The translations under genes were made by a program, and so were the position numbers. Below are positions 10,036-18,541 of a DNA stretch of 64,000 nt, piece after piece. The stretch lies in NCBI GenBank assembly GCA_030539035.1, contig JAUNSU010000001.1, positions 6,700-70,699 of the forward strand, in the 5' to 3' direction. The notes under the pieces are model-generated. The model did no database searches. It was not told where the DNA came from and saw only the letters and a program-made list of their open reading frames with translations. The DNA is from Planctomycetia bacterium (GTDB lineage: Bacteria; Planctomycetota; Planctomycetia; Pirellulales; Thermoguttaceae). Each line of letters opens with the position of its first letter. Position 1 is the stretch's first letter.

Positions 10036-10288
10036 TCCTTTCTGATTTTAAATCATTATTATCGTCTGAAGTCGGTTTATCCGATTTATCGCTTTTTTCT
10101 GCGCATTTGTAGAAACGTGAACAATGGACGAATCTTTAAAAAAGAGAATTGTTCGGGACGATAAACCTTAAGTATGGATAGTTGAAGTACTGATCCTTTG
10201 AAATTTCATTGCGGTGAACAACCGAATGGAAAATTACAGGGATCGGTAAAAGAAGTCGGGGGATTTTCTGATCTCAGAGGGGAATAAA

Positions 10289-10618
10289 ATGAAGTACAAA
10301 TTGCTGGCCCTTTTATTTATAGTTGGTTTTTGGGGAGGAATCGATAATGATGCTGTCCAGGCGCAGGATTACGGTCGAACTCGTCCGATGGCGATTCGTC
10401 GATATGATGCGCAGGACTGGAATCGTTTTCAGTACTATCCCTATGTTTACTATAAACAGAATTTCCGGCCTCAGGAACAGTATCGCAGCGCGGACGATCT
10501 GTACTACAGATATCCGAAATATATGCAGGTTCCGATGTACAATCCCTATTGGCAGAATTATTACCCTGTTCCCCGACGTTTTCATGAAGGCAAGCATTTT
10601 GTGCTTGACGTCTTTTGA
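10289..10618 (+). CDS. Small secreted Tyr/Arg-rich protein, unknown function
   Basis: Not a family I recognise. A Sec-type signal (MKYKLLALLFIVGFWGG) leads to a probable cleavage site after VQA (about residue 24). The mature part of about 85 residues is rich in tyrosine, arginine, proline, asparagine and glutamine (RYPKYMQVPMYNPYWQNYYP). It has no cysteines, no transmembrane helix and little predicted regular structure. Such composition suggests a cell-envelope or matrix-associated protein, but this is only inference. AGAGGGGAATAAA before the ATG is a good ribosome-binding site, and a strong intrinsic terminator at 10672-10700 closes the unit, supporting a real single-gene transcript. Confidence 0.75.
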   Translation: MKYKLLALLFIVGFWGGIDNDAVQAQDYGRTRPMAIRRYDAQDWNRFQYYPYVYYKQNFRPQEQYRSADDLYYRYPKYMQVPMYNPYWQNYYPVPRRFHEGKHFVLDVF

Positions 10619-10671
10619 TTCGATCGGCGCAGTTTCATTCCAGGCAATTTTGACCAAATTTTGCCAACAAG

Positions 10672-10700
10672 AAAAGGAGTCTGAAAAGGCTCCTTTTTTT
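10672..10700 (+). terminator. Intrinsic terminator after the Tyr-rich secreted protein gene
   Basis: AAAAGGAG (10672-10679) pairs with CTCCTTTT (10690-10697) around a 10-nt loop, with the T-run continuing to 10700. It lies about 55 bp after the stop codon at 10618. Confidence 0.85.
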
Positions 10701-10890
10701 ATTGATCTTAACGATTCTTTTCGCTGTATCTTTCTGATTTCTTGTATGCGGAAGGAGAACGATCCCGCTTTCTTTCCGATTATTTCCAGTTTCTTCCGTG
10801 TTGGGGAAAGTCCTTCAGAACGTTTTCTTCGGATAATTCCTCCCCGATTTCGTTCTGTTCGCATGAAATCGCCGTTAAATCTCTTTTATG

Positions 10891-10917
10891 CCCCCTTGAA
10901 AGAGGAGGGGGTTTCCT
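10891..10917 (+). terminator. Possible second terminator hairpin
   Basis: CCCCCT at 10891-10896 can pair with AGGGGG at 10906-10911, followed by TTTCCTTAT. The 10619-11033 gap otherwise holds only AT-rich sequence and, presumably, the prs promoter; I see no gene in it. Confidence 0.4.
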
Positions 10918-11033
10918 TATAATTAACCTTGTGTTTCTCTTATTTTTTCATTGGATCGACTCGGCTTGCCGGGTTTTCAGTGGAAAAGACCCGTTTCTCC
11001 CATCATTATTATTTGCGGCAGGTTTAAAGCACT

Positions 11034-11723
11034 ATGAATATGGATTCGATGAAGATTTTTTCCGGAAACGCCAACCCTGAACTTGCAAAGAAAATTTGCA
11101 ACTATTTAGGGACTCCAATGGGACAGATCAAAGTAGAACAGTTCCCGGACGGGGAAAGTTTCTGCCGAATCGAAGAAGATATTCGCGGTGTGGATGTTTT
11201 TATCGTTCAGCCGACTTGCCGTCCAGTAAATGATACCCTTATGGAACTTTTGATCATGATCGAAAGCTGCAAACGGGCAAGCGCGGGCCGGATCACGGCG
11301 GTTATTCCTTACTTCGGATATGCCCGGCAGGATCGAAAAGATGAAGGGCGCGTCCCCATTACGGCCAAGCTGGTCGCAAATTTGATTACCCGCGCCGGAG
11401 CAGACCGTGTTCTCGCGATGGATCTCCATGCGGCCCAGATCCAGGGATTTTTTGATATTCCGGTCGATCATCTTTCCGCTTCCCCGGTTCTCGATAATTA
11501 CATCAATTCATTGGGAATTCCTCCGGAGCAGACGATCGTGGTCAGTCCGGACGAAGGAAGCATCAAACGGGCAGCGAAGCACGTCAGCTCGCTCGGCGGA
11601 CGTCTTGCGATTATCGATAAACGGCGGCATGGAAACGAAGTCGAACAGGCCAATCTGATCGGGGGTCCGATCGAAGGACTGGTCGCTTTTATTTTCGACG
11701 AAATGATCAGTACGGCGAATTAG
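11034..11723 (+). CDS. prs: Ribose-phosphate pyrophosphokinase, N-terminal part ending at a premature TAG
   Basis: PRPP synthase makes 5-phosphoribosyl-1-diphosphate from ribose 5-phosphate and ATP for nucleotide, His and Trp synthesis. The N-terminal half is intact: FPDGE near residue 38, the catalytic flexible-loop region YFGYARQDRK, and the PRPP-synthase signature DLHAAQIQGFFDIPVDHL. The frame then stops at TAG 11721-11723 immediately after DEMISTAN. In relatives this is the ribose-5-phosphate loop (D-x-M-I-x-T-A/G-G-T/S). The same frame continues without interruption into the correct C-terminal sequence up to 12011. A normal Prs is about 315 aa, and the two parts plus the stop make about 325, so this is one gene split by a nonsense codon. 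The truncated product would lack the R5P loop and is unlikely to be active. Confidence 0.8.
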   Translation: MNMDSMKIFSGNANPELAKKICNYLGTPMGQIKVEQFPDGESFCRIEEDIRGVDVFIVQPTCRPVNDTLMELLIMIESCKRASAGRITAVIPYFGYARQDRKDEGRVPITAKLVANLITRAGADRVLAMDLHAAQIQGFFDIPVDHLSASPVLDNYINSLGIPPEQTIVVSPDEGSIKRAAKHVSSLGGRLAIIDKRRHGNEVEQANLIGGPIEGLVAFIFDEMISTAN

Positions 11724-12011
11724 ATCTGCGGTGCGGCCCGATTGGTCAAGCAGATGGGAGCTTCCAAGATCTATATCGCGGCGACTCACGGCGTTCTTTG
11801 CGGTAACGCGATTACGCAGCTTCGGGAAGCGCCGGTTGAAGAGATCGTTCTTTCTGATACGATTCCGCTTCTTCCGGAACACAATCTTCCGAATATCAAG
11901 GTTTTAAGTACATCGACCATTTTGGGCGAGGCGATTCGTCGAATCCACAGACAGGAATCAATCAGCCATATGTTCAAAAATCTTCCTTACGGATCCGGAC
12001 AGTACTTCTAA
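11724..12011 (+). pseudogene. prs: Ribose-phosphate pyrophosphokinase, C-terminal part downstream of the in-frame TAG
   Basis: In-frame continuation of prs after TAG 11721-11723. It begins ICGAARLVKQMGASKIYIAATHGVLCG, which matches the region following the R5P loop in Prs proteins, and ends with a typical C-terminus (SISHMFKNLPYGSGQYF). Possible restart codons are TTG 11742 or the ATG three codons later, but neither has a convincing ribosome-binding site. TAG serves as an ordinary stop in neighbouring genes (ppdK and the 30178 gene), so genome-wide UAG recoding is unlikely. The options are a real nonsense mutation with another prs elsewhere, local readthrough, or a sequence or assembly error. 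Confidence 0.75.
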
Positions 12012-12071
12012 AACCTGATTTCGTCCGGTCCTGATCGATCGGATCTGTCGGTTTTGCAAACAAATAATGAA

Positions 12072-12095
12072 GTGAAATGGACAGAAACATTTCAC
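12072..12095. terminator. U-less hairpin downstream of prs
   Basis: GTGAAATG (12072-12079) and CATTTCAC (12088-12095) form a perfect 8-bp stem with an 8-nt loop, about 60 bp after the prs stop. There is no U-tract, so the terminator role is tentative; it could instead be a leader structure of ppdK. Confidence 0.35.
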
Positions 12096-12200
12096 AAGAC
12101 ATAAAAAGAAAAGACCTTTAAAGTTTAACCGGTTTTTTTCCTTGTAGGACAAAGACCATAAAAATCATCCTTTATCTCGTACAGAAGGCAAAAAAGAACT

Positions 12201-14933
12201 ATGGCAAAGTACGTTTACAGTTTTGGAAAGTTGGGAACCGACGGTGATGCGTCGATGCGTAATCTTCTTGGCGGAAAAGGCGCGAATCTTGCTGAAATGG
12301 CAAAGATCGGGCTTCCGGTTCCGTCCGGCTTCACGATTACAACGGAAGTTTGTACTTATTATTATGCGAATGGCAATCAGTATCCGCCGGAATTGAAAGC
12401 GAGTGTTGAAGAAGCGCTGAAAACGGTTGAAAAAGCGATGGGGAAAAAGTTCGGCGATCAGAACGATCTTCCTTTGCTGGTTTCCTGCCGGTCCGGTGCC
12501 CGGGAATCGATGCCTGGTATGATGGATACCGTTCTTAATATCGGTCTTAACGACAAGACCGTTGCCGTTCTGGCCGAGAAATCCGGCGATGAACGCTTTG
12601 CCTGGGACTGCTACCGCCGATTCGTTCAGATGTACGGCGACGTTGTTCTTGACATGAAACCGAAGACCAAGCAGGATATTGATCCGTTCGAAGAACTTCT
12701 CGAAGCCAAGAAGAAGGCCGCCGGGGTCAAAGAAGATTCCGAGCTCAAGGCCGCTCAGCTGAAAGAACTCGTTGCCGAATTCAAATCCGCAGTGAAAAAG
12801 CAGACTGGAAAAGATTTCCCGGAAGATCCGATGGATCAAGTTTGGGGAGCGATCGGCGCCGTTTTCGGAAGCTGGATGAACGACCGTGCGATGGTTTATC
12901 GCCGTATGAACAACATCCCGCACGATTGGGGGACAGCGGTCAACGTTCAGGCGATGGTTTTCGGAAATATGGGCGATTCCTGCGCGACCGGCGTTGCTCT
13001 TACTCGAAATGGCGCGACCGGAGAACCCGGAATCACCGGCGACTATCTGATCAACGCTCAGGGCGAAGACGTTGTTGCCGGTATTCGCCGCCCGAAAAAG
13101 ATCGAAGTTTCTCTTGGAGAAGATATGCCCGAAGTCTGGAAGCAATTCCAGGATGTTGCCCATCTTCTTGAAAATCATTATAAAGACGTTCAGGACATTG
13201 AATTCACGATCGAACGGGGCCAGCTTTACATGCTCCAGACCCGAAACGCGAAGCGAACCGGTTTTGCGCACGTTCGAACCGCGGTCGATATGGTCGAAGA
13301 AGGCCTGATCAGCGAAGAAACCGCTGTCAAGCGCGTTCCTGCGAACGACGTTACCCAGCTCCTTCAGCCGATCTTCAGCGGAGCCGGATTGAAGGGAATG
13401 ACCGCGATCGCCGCCGGTGTGAACGCCGGACCGGGCGCCGCGACCGGACAAATCGTCTTCCAGCCGGACGAAGCCGAAGCGATGTGGCAGAAGAACAATA
13501 ATGTTCAGATGATTCTCGTCCGCCGGGAAACCACTCCGGAAGACCTTCGCGGTATGAAAGTCGCGAATGGAATCGTTACCTCGTTCGGCGGTGCCGCCTC
13601 GCACGCCGCTCTTGTTTCCCGGCAGATGGGAAAAGCCTGCGTTTGCGGATGCAGCGACCTTGTGATCGACTATAAAACGGAAACCCTGAAAGTTGGCGAT
13701 ACCGTTCTGAAGAAGGGCGATTGGATCTCCGTAGACGGGTTCACCGGAAAAGTTTATGCCGGACAGGTCCCGGTCAGTCCGTCCGATGTTCTTCAGGTTC
13801 TTTTCACCAAAGAGCTGAAGCCGGAAGAAGCCCCGAATTATCGCCGTTTTGCCAAATTGATGGCGATGGCCGACAAGTTCCGCCGTCTTGGTGTCCGCAC
13901 GAACGCCGACTCGCCGAAAATGGCCCGTGAAGCGGTTGCCCTCGGCGCCGAAGGAATTGGACTTACCCGAACTGAACATATGTTCTTTGATAGGATCGAC
14001 GATTTCCGCCGGATGATTCTGGCCGACAATACCAAAGACCGCGAAGCGGCTTTGGAAAAATTGCTCCCGTATCAGCGCGGCGACTTCGCTGGAATCTTCG
14101 AAGAAATGAAGGGCTTGCCCGTTACCGTTCGTCTGCTTGACCCGCCGCTTCATGAATTTGTTCCTCATGAAGAAGCCGAACAGAAAGAACTTGGCGACAA
14201 GTTCGGTATTTCTCTCGATTTCATCAAACAGCGCGTGAACGATCTGAGCGAAAGCAACCCGATGCTCGGACACCGCGGCTGCCGCCTTGGAATCGTTTAT
14301 CCCGAAATTACCCGTATGCAGGCCCGCGCCATTATCGAAGCCGCTTGTGATACCAAGGCCAAGGGAATCGATGTCCATCCGGAAATCATGGTCCCGTTGG
14401 TCGGCTGTCTGAATGAGTTCAAAAATCAGGAAAAGATCATTCGCGAAACCGCCGAAAAGGTCTTCGAAGAAAAGGGCGTCAAGATTCCTTACATGGTCGG
14501 AACCATGATCGAGATCCCGCGCGCCGCGTTGACCGCTGATGAAATCGCCCAGAACGCGGAATTCTTCAGCTTCGGAACGAACGACCTTACCCAAACCGGA
14601 ATGGGAATCAGCCGGGACGACTACGCCGGATTCATCAATGATTACCAGGAAAAGGATATTCTTCCGGCTGACCCGTTCCAGGTTCTGGATCAGACCGGTA
14701 TTGGCAAGCTGATCAAGATCGCCGTCGAAGGCGGTCGAAGCACTCGCCCGAATATCAAGCTCGGAATCTGCGGCGAACATGGAGGAGAACCTTCCTCTGT
14801 GAAGTTCTGCCACCGCGTTGGTTTGAATTACGTGAGCTGCTCTCCGCTGCGCGTTCCGGTTGCAAAACTGGCCGCCGCCCAGGCCGCTCTCGAAGAAAAA
14901 GCCGCCGAATGCAAATGCGGCTGCAAAAAGTAG
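12201..14933 (+). CDS. ppdK: Pyruvate, phosphate dikinase
   Basis: Interconverts pyruvate + ATP + Pi and phosphoenolpyruvate + AMP + PPi, giving PPi-linked glycolysis or gluconeogenesis. The N-terminal ATP-grasp domain starts with FGKLGTDGDASMRNLLGGKG. The central phosphohistidine domain has the catalytic His (about residue 468) in FGGAASHAAL. The C-terminal TIM-barrel PEP/pyruvate domain has GTNDLTQTG and the catalytic-Cys region GICGEHGG. Length (910 aa) is typical. Two oddities: the residue two before the catalytic His is Ala, where most family members have Thr (TSH), so the known PDRP-type Thr phosphorylation cannot occur there. The protein also ends in a short Cys-rich tail (ECKCGCKK). 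A strong terminator at 14958-14995 follows, so the gene is probably transcribed alone. Confidence 0.97.
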   Translation: MAKYVYSFGKLGTDGDASMRNLLGGKGANLAEMAKIGLPVPSGFTITTEVCTYYYANGNQYPPELKASVEEALKTVEKAMGKKFGDQNDLPLLVSCRSGARESMPGMMDTVLNIGLNDKTVAVLAEKSGDERFAWDCYRRFVQMYGDVVLDMKPKTKQDIDPFEELLEAKKKAAGVKEDSELKAAQLKELVAEFKSAVKKQTGKDFPEDPMDQVWGAIGAVFGSWMNDRAMVYRRMNNIPHDWGTAVNVQAMVFGNMGDSCATGVALTRNGATGEPGITGDYLINAQGEDVVAGIRRPKKIEVSLGEDMPEVWKQFQDVAHLLENHYKDVQDIEFTIERGQLYMLQTRNAKRTGFAHVRTAVDMVEEGLISEETAVKRVPANDVTQLLQPIFSGAGLKGMTAIAAGVNAGPGAATGQIVFQPDEAEAMWQKNNNVQMILVRRETTPEDLRGMKVANGIVTSFGGAASHAALVSRQMGKACVCGCSDLVIDYKTETLKVGDTVLKKGDWISVDGFTGKVYAGQVPVSPSDVLQVLFTKELKPEEAPNYRRFAKLMAMADKFRRLGVRTNADSPKMAREAVALGAEGIGLTRTEHMFFDRIDDFRRMILADNTKDREAALEKLLPYQRGDFAGIFEEMKGLPVTVRLLDPPLHEFVPHEEAEQKELGDKFGISLDFIKQRVNDLSESNPMLGHRGCRLGIVYPEITRMQARAIIEAACDTKAKGIDVHPEIMVPLVGCLNEFKNQEKIIRETAEKVFEEKGVKIPYMVGTMIEIPRAALTADEIAQNAEFFSFGTNDLTQTGMGISRDDYAGFINDYQEKDILPADPFQVLDQTGIGKLIKIAVEGGRSTRPNIKLGICGEHGGEPSSVKFCHRVGLNYVSCSPLRVPVAKLAAAQAALEEKAAECKCGCKK

Positions 14934-14957
14934 TTTTTAATCCGTTCCTTTGAACAG

Positions 14958-14995
14958 AAAAACGCGATTATCAAAAGTAATCGCGTTTTTTATTT
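14958..14995 (+). terminator. Strong intrinsic terminator of ppdK
   Basis: AAAAACGCGATTA (14958-14970) pairs perfectly with TAATCGCGTTTTT (14978-14990) across a 7-nt loop, followed by more T residues. It begins 24 bp after the ppdK TAG stop. Confidence 0.93.
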
Positions 14996-15022
14996 ACACT
15001 TTTTTACTGTTTGTGGTAAAAT
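14993..15022 (+). promoter_or_regulatory. Putative promoter of the glycan cluster
   Basis: TTTACA (14993-14998), 18 bp, then TAAAAT (15017-15022) preceded by TGG, an extended -10. It starts where the ppdK terminator ends and leaves a leader of about 80 nt before rfbF. Confidence 0.45.
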
Positions 15023-15111
15023 AAGAACAGGGAATCCTGTTTCAAACGATTCTTATCGCGGTGTTTATCAGGAAGTGAGAGACTCATATTAAATCAAGAG
15101 GAATGGATAAA

Positions 15112-15930
15112 ATGCCCAGAATAAAAAAAGAAAAAGAGCTGCCTCCGCTTATGATTCTTTGCGGCGGTAAGGGAACACGTCTTCGGGACGTTTCTGAAAT
15201 CCTTCCCAAACCGATGGTTCCGATCGGCGATCAACCGATCATTTGGCATATTATGCGCTCCTACGCGGCCTTCGGTGTAAAGCGATTTATTCTTTGCCTT
15301 GGATATAAAAAGGAAGAATTTATCGACTATTTTGTGAATTTTCGGGCCCGTGCAACGGATATTACCATTCAGCTCGGTTCCGAATCGCATATCACCTATC
15401 ATGGATCTTTTCCGGAAGAAGATTGGGAGATCACTCTTGCCAATACAGGTGAGGAAACCAAAACAGGAGGACGTATTTTTCAGGCTTCCCGGCATTTGAA
15501 AAAACAGGATCAAAATTTCTTTTTAACTTATGGAGACGGGGTAGGGGATGTCCATATCGGAGATCTCTTAAAATTCCACCGTAAGACGGGACTTCTTCTT
15601 ACCTTGAGCGCAGTTTATCCGGAAGGGCGATTTGGCGAGCTTGTTTACAAGGATGGACTTGTCGATGGATTCGCGGAAAAACCAATCCGGACAAAGGGAC
15701 GGATCAACGGCGGGTTCATGGTAATGAATCGCGATTTTATTTCCCGATATCTTGATCTTCCTTATGATACCTTTCTGGAAGCAGAACCTTTCGATCGTGC
15801 GATTAACGATCGGCAAGTCGCCGCTTATCCCCACGATGGATATTGGCAGTGTATGGACACTCCGCGGGAACATCAGCTTTTAAACGAACTTTGGAAGCAG
15901 GGAGATGCTCCCTGGACAAAATATTGGTGA
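15112..15930 (+). CDS. rfbF: Glucose-1-phosphate cytidylyltransferase
   Basis: First step of CDP-sugar synthesis: alpha-D-glucose 1-phosphate + CTP gives CDP-glucose + PPi. It is a nucleotidyltransferase of the RfbF/AscA family. The nucleotide-binding signature CGGKGTRLRD lies at residues 17-26, followed by LPKPMVPIGDQPIIWHIM, and the metal/substrate Asp motif is in YGDGVGDV. I chose ATG 15112 because AAGAGGA (15096-15102) is nine bases upstream; the in-frame ATG at 15103 directly abuts that site. Length (272 aa) is close to the family's usual 257. It leads a nine-gene same-strand cluster, and rfbG follows within a few bases of the stop. Confidence 0.95.
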   Translation: MPRIKKEKELPPLMILCGGKGTRLRDVSEILPKPMVPIGDQPIIWHIMRSYAAFGVKRFILCLGYKKEEFIDYFVNFRARATDITIQLGSESHITYHGSFPEEDWEITLANTGEETKTGGRIFQASRHLKKQDQNFFLTYGDGVGDVHIGDLLKFHRKTGLLLTLSAVYPEGRFGELVYKDGLVDGFAEKPIRTKGRINGGFMVMNRDFISRYLDLPYDTFLEAEPFDRAINDRQVAAYPHDGYWQCMDTPREHQLLNELWKQGDAPWTKYW

Positions 15931-15934
15931 TACT

Positions 15935-17023
15935 ATGTACTTTCGATTCGACAGAAAAATGTTCAATAATATCTACGAGAACCGGCGTGTCCTGTTGACA
16001 GGCGATACGGGATTCAAAGGTTCCTGGCTTCGGTATTGGCTGATCCGGCTCAGGGCGGATGTTCGGGGATATTCCCTCCTTCCGGAAGAATATCCGAATC
16101 ATTTTGAAATGCTGGGATATACGCGTAAAAAAAACGAGGATATTCGCGATCTGGAGAATTTGCAAAAAGTCTTTAAAAAAGTGAAGCCGGAGATCGTTTT
16201 CCACCTTGCCGCCCAACCGTTGGTTCTTCGATCTTATCAGGATCCGGCCGGGACTTTCGCGACCAACGTTCAGGGAACGGTCAATCTTCTGGAATGCTGC
16301 CGGAAAACCCCTTCCGTTAAGGCGGTTGTTGTGGTTTCCAGTGATAAATGCTATGAAAATCGGGAAGACGGATTCAGTTTTCGGGAATCGGATCCGATGG
16401 GAGGATACGATCCTTACAGCGCGTCCAAAGGGTGCACGGAACTTGTCGTTTCTTCCTATCGACGATCTTTTTTCGCGGAGAAAGGTCCTTTATTGGCGAG
16501 CGCAAGGGCCGGAAATGTGATCGGCGGCGGCGATTGGGCCCCCAACCGCCTTGTTCCCGATCTGATGAAAGCGGCTGCCGAAAAAAGAATCGTAAAACTG
16601 CGGTCTCCCGACGCGATTCGGCCTTGGCAGCATGTTCTTGAACCGTTGAGCGGATATCTGATGCTCGGACAGCTCCTTTTCGAAGGAAGAAACGATCTCG
16701 CGCAGGCCTGGAATTTCGGTCCCTCCGGTAATTATCAAACGGTGGGAGAGACCGCCGTTGCCCTTCAAAAGCATTGGAATGCGATTCAATTTGAGGCCGA
16801 TCCTCCTAAAGACGCTCCTCATGAAGCCCAAAATCTCTTTTTGGATTGCACAAAAGCGAATTTTCTGCTCAAGTGGAAATCTGTTTGGGATTTTGAAACA
16901 ACAATCGAAAAAACGGCAGTATGGTATAAAAATTTTTACACTTCAAATTGTGCGCATACGAACCTGAATCTTGGACAGTACTGGAATGATGCCAAAGAGA
17001 AAGGACTTCCATGGTTGATCTGA
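15935..17023 (+). CDS. rfbG: CDP-glucose 4,6-dehydratase
   Basis: Converts CDP-glucose to CDP-4-keto-6-deoxyglucose. It is an NAD-dependent short-chain dehydrogenase/reductase of the extended type. The dinucleotide-binding motif TGDTGFKG (residues 22-29) has the GFKG form typical of RfbG/AscB. HLAAQPLVLRSY and VSSDKCYEN follow, and the catalytic pair is in YSASK. Candidate starts are ATG 15905 (inside rfbF), 15935 and 15959. I prefer 15935, four bases after the rfbF stop; 15959 would also give a family-like N-terminus (MFNNIYENRRVLLTGDTG). The 3' end overlaps the rfbH start by 13 bases, indicating translational coupling. Confidence 0.95.
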   Translation: MYFRFDRKMFNNIYENRRVLLTGDTGFKGSWLRYWLIRLRADVRGYSLLPEEYPNHFEMLGYTRKKNEDIRDLENLQKVFKKVKPEIVFHLAAQPLVLRSYQDPAGTFATNVQGTVNLLECCRKTPSVKAVVVVSSDKCYENREDGFSFRESDPMGGYDPYSASKGCTELVVSSYRRSFFAEKGPLLASARAGNVIGGGDWAPNRLVPDLMKAAAEKRIVKLRSPDAIRPWQHVLEPLSGYLMLGQLLFEGRNDLAQAWNFGPSGNYQTVGETAVALQKHWNAIQFEADPPKDAPHEAQNLFLDCTKANFLLKWKSVWDFETTIEKTAVWYKNFYTSNCAHTNLNLGQYWNDAKEKGLPWLI

Positions 17024-18372
17024 ATAATCGTCAAGTCGAAGCGGAAAAGATCAAAGAGCGGATCCTTCAGGATGTTGCCGCTTATTATCATCTTGTTCAT
17101 GATCGATCGGAAGATGAGTTCGCGCCGGAAACGGAAAAGATCCATTACGCAGGACGCGTCTTCGATGAAAAAGAGATGATCAATCTTGCGGAAGCCTCAT
17201 TGGAATTTTGGTTGACCGCCGGGCACTTTACGCAGGAATTTGAAGCCAAACTCGCGTCGTTTTTGGGCGTTCGATACGCGCTCTTTGTCAATTCGGGATC
17301 GTCGGCCAACCTGCTTGCCTTTGCGGCGTTGACTTCTCCCCGACTTGGGGATCGGGCCATTCAAAGAGGAGATGAAGTGATCACGGTTGCCGCCGGTTTT
17401 CCGACGACAGTTGCTCCGATCATTCAATTCGGAGCCGTTCCGGTTTTTGTCGACGTCGATCTCCCTTCCGGGAATGTTGATCCGGCCCTGTTGGAAAAGG
17501 CGTATTCTTCGAAAACGAAAGCGATTGTATTGGCGCACACACTCGGCAATCCCTTTCCAGTGAAAGAGGTGAAAGACTTTTGTGATGCTCATGGTCTTTG
17601 GCTTATCGAGGACAACTGCGACGCCCTGGGATCTCAATACGAGGGAAAGTATACCGGATCGTTCGGCGATATCGGGACATCCAGCTTTTATCCTCCCCAT
17701 CATTTAACGACAGGTGAGGGCGGGGCTGTTTATACAAACGATCCGATATTAAAACGGATTCTCCTTTCCTTACGGGACTGGGGACGCGATTGCTGGTGCG
17801 CTTCCGGAACCGACGATACCTGCGGATGCCGGTTCAGCGGTCAATTCGGGGAACTTCCGCAGGGATACGATCATAAATATGTCTACAGCCATTTCGGATA
17901 TAATCTGAAAGCAACCGATCTTCAGGCGTCCATCGGCTGCGCGCAGATCGAAAAACTGCCCCGATTTATCGAAGCACGCCGGAAAAATTGGCAGTTTCTT
18001 CGATCGCAGCTGGATTCCCTTTCGGAATACTTTATCTTGCCGGAACCGGAGATCCATTCGGTTCCTGCCTGGTTCGGCTTTTTATTGACGGTGCGGGAAA
18101 ATGCTCCTTTCACCAGAAATGAGATTGTTCGGTTTTTGGAAGTGAATCAGGTTCAGACCCGAATGCTCTTTGCCGGAAATCTGATCAAACATCCCTGCTT
18201 TGATTCCCTGAGAAACAATGGAAACGGATACCGAATCGCCGGAGATCTTGTTCATACAGATCAGATCATGAACTGCTCTTTCTGGATCGGAGTCTATCCC
18301 GGCATGAGCGAAAAAATGCTCGATAAAATGGTGCTCCTGATACGGAATTTTGTTAAGGAGAACCGAAGATGA
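17011..18372 (+). CDS. rfbH: CDP-4-keto-6-deoxyglucose-3-dehydrase (E1)
   Basis: PMP-dependent, iron-sulfur enzyme that removes the C-3 hydroxyl of CDP-4-keto-6-deoxyglucose on the way to CDP-3,6-dideoxyhexoses. It belongs to the DegT/DnrJ/EryC1 aminotransferase fold. The Schiff-base Lys is replaced by His (His230 in SSFYPPHHLTTGEGG), the known hallmark that turns this fold into the E1 dehydrase. A cysteine cluster (DCWCASGTDDTCGC, about 260-275) matches the region that binds the [2Fe-2S] cluster in RfbH/AscC. AAAGGA lies six bases before the ATG. E1 normally needs the reductase partner E3 (AscD/YerD), which is not encoded in this window. Confidence 0.95.
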   Translation: MVDLNNRQVEAEKIKERILQDVAAYYHLVHDRSEDEFAPETEKIHYAGRVFDEKEMINLAEASLEFWLTAGHFTQEFEAKLASFLGVRYALFVNSGSSANLLAFAALTSPRLGDRAIQRGDEVITVAAGFPTTVAPIIQFGAVPVFVDVDLPSGNVDPALLEKAYSSKTKAIVLAHTLGNPFPVKEVKDFCDAHGLWLIEDNCDALGSQYEGKYTGSFGDIGTSSFYPPHHLTTGEGGAVYTNDPILKRILLSLRDWGRDCWCASGTDDTCGCRFSGQFGELPQGYDHKYVYSHFGYNLKATDLQASIGCAQIEKLPRFIEARRKNWQFLRSQLDSLSEYFILPEPEIHSVPAWFGFLLTVRENAPFTRNEIVRFLEVNQVQTRMLFAGNLIKHPCFDSLRNNGNGYRIAGDLVHTDQIMNCSFWIGVYPGMSEKMLDKMVLLIRNFVKENRR

Positions 18373-18541
18373 GTCCTGAACAAAAATCTTCCTGGATCAA
18401 AGGACTTGAATAGACCGTCGTTTTTTGATAAAATCAAGGATACCGAAAACGGTGATCCTGATTCGAAAATGATTGAGAAGAACCTGTTTGATTGTGCCGC
18501 GGCGAGTTTGAGCGGATCCCAATACATAATGAGGCAATATC
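18369..18541 (+). other. Gap between rfbH and the neuB-like gene with a truncated ATGA-coupled mini-ORF
   Basis: An ATG at 18369 overlaps the rfbH stop (ATGA), exactly as the next gene of an operon would. It encodes only 14 residues (MSPEQKSSWIKGLE) before TAG 18411-18413. From about 18402 a different frame stays open to 18561 and would add about 50 residues (FFDKIKDTENGDPDS and onward). One frameshift would join the two parts into a small protein. This may be the remnant of a deleted gene, a small protein gene carrying a frameshift, or just spacer. No family is recognised. Confidence 0.3.

Noticed and set aside
11721-11723. Genome-wide reassignment of UAG as a sense codon (for example pyrrolysine)
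   Set aside because: ppdK and the 30178 gene end normally at TAG, and no other conserved gene here has an internal TAG.
12165-14813. Open frame of 882 codons on the minus strand, opposite ppdK
   Set aside because: It is antisense to a clear full-length PPDK, has no ribosome-binding site and no recognisable domain. Strong codon bias in ppdK removes stops from the complementary frame.
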